DNA of 32,292 nt, taken from positions 1-32,292 of the forward strand of contig DAHVSZ010000007.1 of NCBI GenBank assembly GCA_027328625.1. The letters are read 5' to 3'. The notes under the pieces were generated by a model. It saw only the letters and a list, made by a program, of their open reading frames with translations. It did not search any database and had not been told where the DNA came from. This document shows, piece after piece, positions 27,701 through 32,292 of the stretch (positions are counted from its first letter, which is position 1; every line of letters begins with the position of its first letter). The DNA comes from Candidatus Paracaedibacteraceae bacterium (GTDB lineage: Bacteria; Pseudomonadota; Alphaproteobacteria; Paracaedibacterales; CAIULA01). The position numbers and the translations under genes are program-made.

Positions 27701-28300
27701 TACTTCAAACGACTCTCCATCTGCAGCACTTGGATTGATCAGTAAACTTGCCACCAAAAGAGTTTGGATATCCTCAACATTTAAAGTGTCCAAAGATTGA
27801 GTTAAGAGATAATCTTTTAGGAACTTTGGCTGAGGATTACTTTTTCTTCCAAGAGTAAAAAAAACCCGTCTCTCAAGAGCAGACGGTGCATCAGTTGAAC
27901 TACGTGGGCCGATATCAACTAAATATCCTAATTCGCATCCACCATGACTCGCTCTTTCTCCCCATATCTCTCTCAGGAGAGTTTGCATGTTGTGAACATT
28001 AACTGTATCACACTCATCTTCTATTGGTATCTGCTTGACTAACAGACCACCAGGGGTTATACCCGTCCCAAAATTGCCTTTCAAAGAGTCATAAACATCT
28101 TTTTCGATGGGATACTCACAAGCCACACGATCATCTAAATCATCATCATATTGCCCATATGGAAAGACGATTCTATACCTTCCATGTTCTGATCGAGCCA
28201 CACCGGATAAATATTCGCTAATAATAGAAGCCTGAACACACGGGCTAAGAAATAAATCAAGAATTAGTACATAGCTGATAAGCCTTCGGAAACGACTCAT
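21767..28300 (-). CDS. Giant exported multidomain protein with C-terminal patatin phospholipase
   Basis: ATG 28300 follows GAGGGAGGGATT, a strong ribosome binding site. Of 2177 residues, 1-25 are a signal peptide (FRRLISYVLILDLFLSPCVQ). An ankyrin-like helix pair (GFDINQKRDGLTLLHRAV) lies near 475-495. Around 885-1045 is a kinase-like region (LGNILVSPEDGKLDNH, then VVSIDNDHPF). Leucine-rich repeats occupy about 1295-1440 (LRHLSVSGCSNLTPRLL, LVYLDIS) and 1705-1790 (LHLDLSKNKINDN), separated by a Gly/Ala-rich hydrophobic stretch (about 1590-1677) that could insert in membranes. Residues 1830-2050 are a patatin domain: DGGGMRG (D1839), GTSIGG with nucleophile Ser1879, and DGGVWKNNP with Asp2023, giving an intact Ser-Asp dyad. 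Patatins of intracellular bacteria cut host phospholipids; that role here is inferred. Confidence 0.92.
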   Translation of the reverse strand: MSRFRRLISYVLILDLFLSPCVQASIISEYLSGVARSEHGRYRIVFPYGQYDDDLDDRVACEYPIEKDVYDSLKGNFGTGITPGGLLVKQIPIEDECDTVNVHNMQTLLREIWGERASHGGCELGYLVDIGPRSSTDAPSALERRVFFTLGRKSNPQPKFLKDYLLTQSLDTLNVEDIQTLLVASLLINPSAADGESFEVCNQQRVRSRNSFREIGVPFLQTRASCEDGVPPHYQLSTFNFLYAAIDLQERGMVGYRKPFEQFVRRPFEVKSAEEVLLNWMSWPLVRETLSVGGSERVSYLDHFIKVFRQFKTYLGEPGVKSIGEWIEQYQKVINEAYREPVTRKAKTSVIDSYDFLVGDPIFVSSDAYPSNVPGSLSVYKDFGFLGQVDGILLHEILFGRVLRSAASGNVVNRDTFKLVAERYMKRYPISRDLKTLKPTGLRRLSNEQKKQMMENLYDVLNGSGMSEDAIKLSILLGFDINQKRDGLTLLHRAVASACTEVDQTRKKTYLDKIRWFYTVPWLDGEALSDLIGLQLPETSLDIAVRKEDRMVFRELVFQKAGTKMRNPEQAHQWYLKLLSSNNVGDLRDSFRSLAKRNQKLGWQVVLQEVFPKVQAAQQGVAVTHSVDEMVKALISSLDGSLNVAEKKVCETFLELYRGGSKTFLLDFLINTVRSKGYIIDPPQSDPLEASVMIGLESDVELNGRIKDRIDDRLKRILGVEFKKYQSYQRSDDDKHLADTLALRCINTARIGASSSLLPMGSMSAFYALPLLVGYLEREYEKKAKEEKGAWIGRNENVKSSSQLYWEHFKRGSEMSSNRADAQIVLSLQAEFMKHLRELQQAGDDREKSFLIQEAYEQVVKPLRTVESAENGTRVIPSEIRAHLWSGGRFKRANEHGRCNVQKIGLGADSLLGEDGILYVKQYPQSPGLEAAVNKFLLPLIGSAVPYSDLFNIDGVPYLVSQGFNADNLLAQRNRDRSALEEKLRRLNPVHFSKIILGNILVSPEDGKLDNHVILPLPDDPQSFQVVSIDNDHPFVDVEGSEKLQEAAGYTEKVETRSCLFAMKKMNEPIPDEVRNLFSEVSRGHFMEQWLREMQALDAAYDRLFPDASERLLLWKRHQSCVSIVLTKRMVQRVNDRFVELQTALSPDSLIDTHAELLGYITPTLADRKKYFWRKAATDFEFLGDKKVENIPSSTGKDYYTSHGVSVDNSIAEPIEKRLTSVARVLLSIGETIKNVEVALEKKKRGEQLTSDDLEAFREWSYQQRRLLRGTSWRIIGDPSHLIQVLLDPSNPPRWLEFQDCELLRDTHFSQVPDGDSKQCFPLSSLRHLSVSGCSNLTPRLLSLIKQSSRNLVYLDISCTPIDGESIDISLSKLKTVKMNGMRGAALKSVKVTSPVLEEFECNGADQLKEVVLEGSTNITRISLINDAQITDDILDALLFVKAMEDQKDNEQNLLYKKGDLIAKYKNLFFLHLKGTSVTWPELRESIPGVTTEKIKETKNRLDTLDTKDSEEILRTARVNTDGILGVGDFFLHAGHFLKNTLGGICWDIWGVVTAIKRLVKPDPIASPLHEYLSATDKERSLSKEAAVYGTYSLGGLGGTITGGIGVGQAILSSTSLAVDVAKATLVATDATKVAFMAAQGGTAAASTVSTAVSAATIATGVGAVVSGVLWMGRAAYWEHQRVKQQIDLTRIIMGKTLRAAVNTLKSEEIDLSSRHFGDSGILHFLRVVDQDRAAYNFGSMTDVNFRDNDLTDVGGGIILSALQQSPKMLHLDLSKNKINDNTLLEIQKCLNKHRHDARLRERDKDSRSVVQVKKLDRFGDNNTVIPRQPARYFGLSIDGGGMRGLIPTVILREFLTSARVYKPGIMLHEIFDCIGGTSIGGIGALSLALPSGDTMGGDKPREPERLVKFFYKRGYKIFGKRTGYGVFGSKYAAEPLEGELKDLFREKKLSDALAHVVVTGVRTDLPTGLEPLIFDSRWASRCDEDNYLARDVGRGTSSAPPFFPQASMRDLSGYRNLYSVWDGGVWKNNPSDLVFNRILEENEGASRQNTYIFSLGTGRGTVKYSPVSYNGLYGNCRQLVFGQLDLSREGVSHTMSHHLGDNYRRIQPILRDDKGKLLSASMDDYSPATLQQYEALAQVEWINWKRSHDDEVRQIVEMAVSRREEGGRVHQNRTIQ

Positions 28301-28740
28301 AATCCCTCCCTCGTAAAACCTAACGCTACTTCAGTGGGAAGTCTGATCTTATGGAACAACTATGGGAAGTAGAAAATCTTTCGGAACTTCACTTAAAAAA
28401 TGTTAAAAGCCCACCTCAAGCCAGAATATCGTTGTTATTTTCAGAGGACGTCTGTAGTCAATTCTAAATTTTCCCCAATCTGCTCCAAAAACGCATCAGA
28501 TATAATCTAAATGATGCCACTTTCTTCTATAAGCTCATTTGAAGACATCAGAGTATACCGTCCAACTACTATAGAACCTGATACAATTACATACTTCTGA
28601 AGAGGTCTTCTGGTGAATCCCCATAATTCAGAAGTGAATTTCAACTGAGCATGTTGATTGACTTGCTGCTGCAATTGTCTTTTGAAAATGACATTTCAGC
28701 AGTACAAGATTAATGATCGTTTTTCTGACAATGAGATTAA
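28301..28740. other. 440-base gap upstream of the giant gene
   Basis: This region must hold the promoter of the giant gene, but I see no convincing -35/-10 pair. It contains one short coding-like fragment at 28507-28695, listed separately, and otherwise nothing I can name. Confidence 0.4.
28507..28695 (-). pseudogene. Short coding-like fragment
   Basis: The minus strand is open for 63 codons without ATG at its head (TTG at 28674 is possible). It reads QQQVNQHAQLKFTSELWGFT, then RRPLQKYVIVSGSIVVGRYT and ends SSNELIEESGII. It looks like real protein sequence, possibly the tail of a lost gene. Family unknown. Confidence 0.3.
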
Positions 28741-29061
28741 CTAAATAGACAGCTTCTTCTTTATTTCATCCGCCCATTTCTGTCCTGCATCTCCTCCCCA
28801 TAACAACCACGCTATATAACCTTTTGAAGGATTTTCATCATTTCCAAAATTCTTTGCTTTCTTATCAACAGCATGTCGAGAAAAATAACTGGACATCCTT
28901 ATAATTGTTTGTGGTTCTAAATCGTTACCTTGAATAATTTCTTTAGCTAAGGAAATACCAATATGTGTACTCCCTCTTCCAAATTTTTCTCTAAGCGCTA
29001 AGCCTTTTTTAGAAGATTTCATAACTTCTTGAGGAGGCGTTAAATAAACAGTTTCTGTCAT
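28741..29061 (-). CDS. Small phage-type conserved protein
   Basis: ATG 29061 follows GAGG at five bases and gives 106 residues. The sequence KFGRGSTHIGISLAKEII, IIRMSSYFSRHAVDK and KGYIAWLLWGGDAGQKWADE follows a pattern found in many phage and prophage proteins, where RMxSYFxRHxVDK and GxIAWLLWGGDAG recur, sometimes fused to capsid proteins. The biochemical role is unknown. Standing alone beside the AbiE genes, it is probably a prophage remnant. Confidence 0.7.
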   Translation of the reverse strand: MTETVYLTPPQEVMKSSKKGLALREKFGRGSTHIGISLAKEIIQGNDLEPQTIIRMSSYFSRHAVDKKAKNFGNDENPSKGYIAWLLWGGDAGQKWADEIKKKLSI

Positions 29062-29212
29062 ACCAACCTCATCTTAAGAAATTCTAAAACCAAGTATATT
29101 GGATACATAACACATGCACACACATAATTATAACAATGCAGTTTTGCGTTTTTTTCAAAGATGTACACGACAAACAATCATTTCTTGGTAGCATATTGAC
29201 TTTAATAGACGC

Positions 29213-30091
29213 TCACACGCAATTGAAAATTTCATTCAAAAGAAGTTTTAGCTCTTCAAAGACATCTTCTCGATTGGGCAAGCTAGGAACAACGATGTCG
29301 CGTAACCAGAACTCCCATTCTTCCTTGGCATTTTCCATCAATTTTTTATCAAAAATGTCCTCTATTTTCTTAAACTCAATCCCTTTATGAGCACACTTCT
29401 TCACAATTAAGGCTGGTAATGCAGCCATATTAATATCTTCCTTATAAAAACCAAGAACACGCCATAGATCATAGTAATCTCTAATCCTTGATCTCCCCCA
29501 CCCTCTTTCATGGAGTTTTTTCGAAAATTGCAACAGAGCTCTTATCTTTTCAGCAACAATCTCATTAATGTCATAGGATGGAATAGAGAAATCAAATGGT
29601 TCACCGTAAGGATGTATTATAGAACGCTTTAAAGGAAGTAAAATAACATTCTCTTCAAACGAAACTTCTATATAGACCTTTGTCAAAAATTCTCGATGCC
29701 AGGGAAGTTTGGCTTGAACCAGAAAAGCTTGTTGTCCCTTTGGATGCGGCCTTTTTTCCTTATAAGGACTACACTGAAGATAAACTCCCTCTCCTTGATT
29801 TTGAATCAAAGATTCAGTCAAGACACAGGCTTTTTCTATATGATTGTGCAATGAAGTTTTAAGGTTTTCGTGATTCCTCATCACACTCAGGTCAATATCC
29901 TGGGAAAAGCGATAATCACCAAAATAACATTTCCGAAGACATGTTCCTCCTTTGAAGACAAGAGCCTTTCTCAATTCTTCTATAGAAACAAGCCCAGCTA
30001 ATATCCAAGACAAAATGTAATCTTGCTCAATAATCTCCCACTGGGCAGCATAACGATTTTTATAATTTTGCAGCCGTGTTTTTAATAACAT
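29213..30091 (-). CDS. abiEii: AbiEii-family nucleotidyltransferase toxin
   Basis: ATG 30091 is preceded by GGAG at eight bases and overlaps the stop of the upstream antitoxin gene (TAATG), so the pair is translationally coupled; a GTG at 30115 is less likely. Of 292 residues, the N-terminal nucleotidyltransferase motifs are FKGGTCLRKCYFG and RFSQDIDLSV with the metal-binding acids, then NEIVAEKIRALLQ and RSRIRDYYDLWRV further on. AbiEii toxins transfer nucleotides and cause growth arrest during phage infection, in a type IV toxin-antitoxin system. The gene looks intact. Confidence 0.92.
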   Translation of the reverse strand: MLLKTRLQNYKNRYAAQWEIIEQDYILSWILAGLVSIEELRKALVFKGGTCLRKCYFGDYRFSQDIDLSVMRNHENLKTSLHNHIEKACVLTESLIQNQGEGVYLQCSPYKEKRPHPKGQQAFLVQAKLPWHREFLTKVYIEVSFEENVILLPLKRSIIHPYGEPFDFSIPSYDINEIVAEKIRALLQFSKKLHERGWGRSRIRDYYDLWRVLGFYKEDINMAALPALIVKKCAHKGIEFKKIEDIFDKKLMENAKEEWEFWLRDIVVPSLPNREDVFEELKLLLNEIFNCV

Positions 30092-30852
30092 TAAAAGTTC
30101 TCCATAACCATCCACCGCTTATGAGTAATTCCACGCCGTGGCCCCATTGGATTCAATTTTTGAATTGTTTTTGTAGGTAAAGATTCAAGTTGGACTTGAA
30201 GATCAGGAAAACAATTCATTTTCTCAAAAACCCACCCTGCCCTTTTGCCAATAACTGTAGGCATTTTTTGCGCATATCCCCATAATGTATTAGCATTTAT
30301 TTTGTCCACTGCCTCTGAAAAAGCATGCATCACCTCACGGAACCCACCACACAATTTTGGTTCTGCCAGACCGTCAAGCAAAGTTTTTTCTATGTCAGTA
30401 ATCCAAACAGAAGCTTCACCAAGGAAATAGCGTTTGCTCCCAAAAAAGTTTTCTGGGTCAACACGCTTAATGTAAAAAGTGGTGTTTTGAATTTTATATT
30501 GATTTCTTACAGAAAGATTGGCTCCTTCACAGCGAGGAACTGTAATATAAACACTATGCATCATCTGATCGGTAAGATTATGAAAAAACATAGCAGATCG
30601 GTGACTTATGGCACCCTTCTTTACTAACTTCATAGCAATTTCAAAGGTATGCAAAGGCCCACCCGAAAGAAACTCAGCTGGAAGCGCATATAATCCTTTT
30701 CCTAAAGACTGCAAATCTCCCCTCTTTCCCATCATATGGAGAATTTTCTTAGAGTAACTTTCGGAGATGTTCTGTTCTTTCAAGACTTCAAAAACATCTT
30801 CTAAAGAGAAGATACGTCTTCCTTGCTGAGCAAAAATTCTTGTTAAGTTCAT
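30091..30852 (-). CDS. abiEi: AbiEi-family antitoxin/repressor
   Basis: ATG 30852 with AGG seven bases upstream gives 253 residues. The N-terminal winged helix (GRRIFSLEDVFEVLKEQNIS, KILHMMGKRGDLQSLGKGLY) is followed by GAISHRSAMFFHNLT and the antitoxin domain (VWITDIEKTLLDGLAEPKLC). AbiEi neutralises the toxin and represses its own promoter through inverted repeats; two palindromes lie upstream at 30887-30903 and 30911-30925. Its stop overlaps the toxin start by one base. Confidence 0.92.
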   Translation of the reverse strand: MNLTRIFAQQGRRIFSLEDVFEVLKEQNISESYSKKILHMMGKRGDLQSLGKGLYALPAEFLSGGPLHTFEIAMKLVKKGAISHRSAMFFHNLTDQMMHSVYITVPRCEGANLSVRNQYKIQNTTFYIKRVDPENFFGSKRYFLGEASVWITDIEKTLLDGLAEPKLCGGFREVMHAFSEAVDKINANTLWGYAQKMPTVIGKRAGWVFEKMNCFPDLQVQLESLPTKTIQKLNPMGPRRGITHKRWMVMENF

Positions 30853-30886
30853 TGGCTAACCTAGCTATGTATCATATATATATAAT

Positions 30887-30925
30887 ATGACAGAAAAAGT
30901 CATTTATTGCAAATGTATTACATTT
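30887..30925. promoter_or_regulatory. Palindromic operators in the abiE promoter region
   Basis: ATGAC agaaaaa GTCAT (30887-30903) and the 15-base palindrome AAATGTATTACATTT (30911-30925) lie side by side 35-75 bases upstream of abiEi, next to a TATATATATAATAT stretch that can serve as the -10. Known AbiEi proteins bind inverted repeats at this position. Confidence 0.5.
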
Positions 30926-31041
30926 TGGATGGGTTCCCTATCTAGGATAGTCAATTTTCATTAGAAAAATTGGAGAACATCAAATCCATTAGATTAATTT
31001 GGCTAAAAATTAACGACGAGTAACCTCATTTCATTCTTCTG

Positions 31042-31080
31042 TATATGTTGATATGTTGATATCAATATCTCAACATATCA
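31042..31080. repeat. ATATGTTGATA repeats downstream of the partition genes
   Basis: ATATGTTGATA occurs at 31043 and 31051 in direct orientation, followed by an inverted, slightly changed copy (TATCTCAACATAT). The 15 bases ATATGTTGATATCAA at 31051-31065 recur exactly at 32210-32224 on the far side of parA, so the two sets may form one centromere-like array around the partition genes. Confidence 0.6.
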
Positions 31081-31089
31081 AAATTCTTT

Positions 31090-31344
31090 CTAGCTATTAC
31101 TCATCATTTTTATGATAGCTGCCTCTAGAGCTTGCGTCATGTTAAAGTCTTTTTTTATACACCATAACTGAAAGTCTTTCTTAAGATCTTTTCGGATGTT
31201 TAAGCTTAACCTCTCATATTTTATCACTCTTTTTTGTAGTGGTTCTATAGACGTACTTGATGAGTTTTGAACGAGCACCTCATTATTACTCTCCGGTTCA
31301 ACATTAACCAGATTAGCAGTAAGTGTGAATTTAGGTTTTGCCAT
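31090..31344 (-). CDS. Ribbon-helix-helix partner of ParA (ParG-like)
   Basis: ATG 31344 begins 15 bases after the parA stop; AAAGGA lies upstream. The protein has 84 residues with a disordered N-terminus (ESNNEVLVQNSSSTSIEPLQ) and a C-terminal ribbon-helix-helix (YERLSLNIRKDLKKDFQLWC, then NMTQALEAAIIKMM). A flexible tail plus RHH domain beside a short ParA is the ParG/ParF layout: the RHH part binds the centromere and represses the operon, and the tail stimulates ParA. Confidence 0.8.
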   Translation of the reverse strand: MAKPKFTLTANLVNVEPESNNEVLVQNSSSTSIEPLQKRVIKYERLSLNIRKDLKKDFQLWCIKKDFNMTQALEAAIIKMMSNS

Positions 31345-31359
31345 AATTTCTTAGTTCCT

Positions 31360-32004
31360 TTACGCTATCAATTTTTGTTTTGTTGATTTACGCTCCTCAA
31401 ATAACTTAGCTTTAACAAAAGACCAAACTTGTTGGATCTCTTCTTCAGATTGTTTGTCGAGCAAACATGCGGAACTTCCCATCCCCATTGCATTCGCATA
31501 AGCAGTCCTATTAGATATAATAGATGGGGCAACTGCCCCAAATTGTGAGAGTACCGAAGCAGCTTGTAGAGCAGCTTTTGCGCGATTTATTCCTTGTGTA
31601 ATTACAAAAGCAAAAGCTTTATTACTTTCTTCAACCATACTTATCGTTCTCCCTATAGCTGAAAGATCAGGTGCTGTAGGTTTAGAAGGAATAAGAACCA
31701 AATCTGCAACTTTAATTCCAGAGATTGCATTTTGACTAGCATCTCCAGGTGTATCAATAATGCATAAATCAAATGATTTATCTCTTAAGGTTTCAATAGC
31801 CTTAGTAAGATCATTAGCGTTTGTGTCTATCAAATATGGGTTTTCTTCCTCTCTTTTATCCCACCATGTCTCAAGTGTTTTTTGCGGATCCATATCTATT
31901 AGTATTGTTTTGAGTCCTCCGGTCACTGCCTCGATTGCCAAATGTGCTGCACAAGTAGATTTACCCGCCCCACCTTTTCTGTTTGCTACTGTTAAAACTT
32001 TCAT
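31360..32004 (-). CDS. parA: ParA/MinD-type partition ATPase (short, plasmid type)
   Basis: ATG 32004 gives 214 residues. The deviant Walker A KGGAGKST has Lys10 and Lys15, and LCIIDTPGD is the Walker B region; DMDPQKTLETWW is typical. There is no N-terminal helix-turn-helix, so it belongs to the short ParF/type Ib group, which segregates low-copy plasmids with a separate small DNA-binding partner, present here. IDTPGDASQNAISGIKVAD is a hallmark of this class. The promoter and DNA sites lie at 32005-32292. Confidence 0.92.
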   Translation of the reverse strand: MKVLTVANRKGGAGKSTCAAHLAIEAVTGGLKTILIDMDPQKTLETWWDKREEENPYLIDTNANDLTKAIETLRDKSFDLCIIDTPGDASQNAISGIKVADLVLIPSKPTAPDLSAIGRTISMVEESNKAFAFVITQGINRAKAALQAASVLSQFGAVAPSIISNRTAYANAMGMGSSACLLDKQSEEEIQQVWSFVKAKLFEERKSTKQKLIA

Positions 32005-32053
32005 GCTTATTACGCCCCAATTAATTAACCATCCCAATCAGATTATCTTACTC

Positions 32054-32062
32054 TTATCCACA
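32054..32062 (+). promoter_or_regulatory. Perfect DnaA box upstream of parA
   Basis: TTATCCACA matches the consensus exactly, 50 bases upstream of parA. Together with nearby direct repeats it suggests a replication origin close by. Confidence 0.5.
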
Positions 32063-32269
32063 AATCAATATATCTTTATATCATGATATGTTGATAAGAT
32101 CATTTTACTTTTTTCACAACTTTCTAGTTTTCGAAATGAAATGATAAAATCATTAGTTCTTAATAAAAACCGAATTTTATAAAAATCTTCACCTAAACAA
32201 ATTATCAACATATGTTGATATCAACATATACTTATATAATGATATACATATACACACAAATCAATATAT
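32059..32269. repeat. Direct repeat CACAAATCAATATAT in the par/origin region
   Basis: The 15-mer occurs at 32059-32073 and again at 32255-32269, both in plus orientation. The stretch between is extremely AT-rich. This fits iterons or partition sites; two copies alone do not prove either. Confidence 0.5.
32204..32229. repeat. Overlapping perfect palindromes (centromere-like)
   Basis: ATCAACATATGTTGAT (32204-32219, 16 bp) overlaps ATATGTTGATATCAACATAT (32210-32229, 20 bp); both are perfect palindromes. A further ATATGTTGATA lies at 32086-32096. They are likely binding sites for the RHH partner protein or the replication initiator. Confidence 0.65.
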
Positions 32270-32292
32270 ACTGTTTTCAACATAGAAGCTTT

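Noticed and set aside
32059-32269. CRISPR-like repeats at the right end
   Set aside because: The repeats are palindromic, unevenly spaced and without unique spacers of constant length; partition or origin sites explain them better.

Overview
The window is AT-rich and dense with short-lived or mobile genes. An HU protein, an alphaproteobacterial-style MutM (now broken), many exported proteins of unknown type, and eukaryote-facing domains (patatin, leucine-rich repeats, an ankyrin-like helix pair, Sel1 repeats) suggest an intracellular or host-associated alphaproteobacterium of the Holosporales/Rickettsiales type. That placement is an inference from gene content. Almost everything lies on the minus strand. 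A ParA plus ribbon-helix-helix pair, set among AT-rich palindromes, a direct repeat and a DnaA box at the right end, suggests a plasmid or an integrated plasmid.

Layout. Positions 1-2053 hold two paralogous tyrosine recombinases: one runs off the left edge and the other is broken by a one-base change in a T8 tract. Positions 2211-12412 form an island of eight exported proteins, all minus strand, nearly all with clear signal peptides: an unknown 514-aa protein, a Cys-rich protein, a Sel1-repeat protein, a deaminase-like protein (HxE plus CxxC), a trypsin-like protease with a duplicated N-terminal module, a small helical-repeat protein, an unknown protein, and an RNase III domain behind a signal peptide and coiled coil. 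Remnants of XRE-type regulators lie at 9085-9229 and 12476-12706.

Positions 12722-15872 hold a small coiled-coil protein, a frameshifted mutM, a membrane-anchored PLD-type nuclease, HU (with an inverted pair of perfect DnaA boxes upstream) and a WGR-domain protein. Positions 16043-17837 are a Mrr-like nuclease gene split by an IS200/IS605-type element. Positions 18045-21205 hold a two-TM membrane protein, an AlbA_2/Schlafen-type ATPase-fold regulator and a serine resolvase; the first two share a 17-bp promoter element. Positions 21767-28300 encode one giant exported protein of 2177 aa ending in an intact patatin phospholipase domain. Positions 28741-32292 hold a phage-type small protein, an AbiE toxin-antitoxin pair with palindromic operators, and the partition locus.

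The strongest candidate for something undescribed is the exported RNase III (10970-12412), with all five acidic catalytic positions kept, inside a run of exported enzymes that could act on host nucleic acid, protein and lipid. The deaminase-like protein and the giant patatin protein are the next best leads. Several frameshifts and nonsense changes (recombinase, mutM, XRE regulator, nuclease gene) show decay, or sequence error at homopolymers for some of them.
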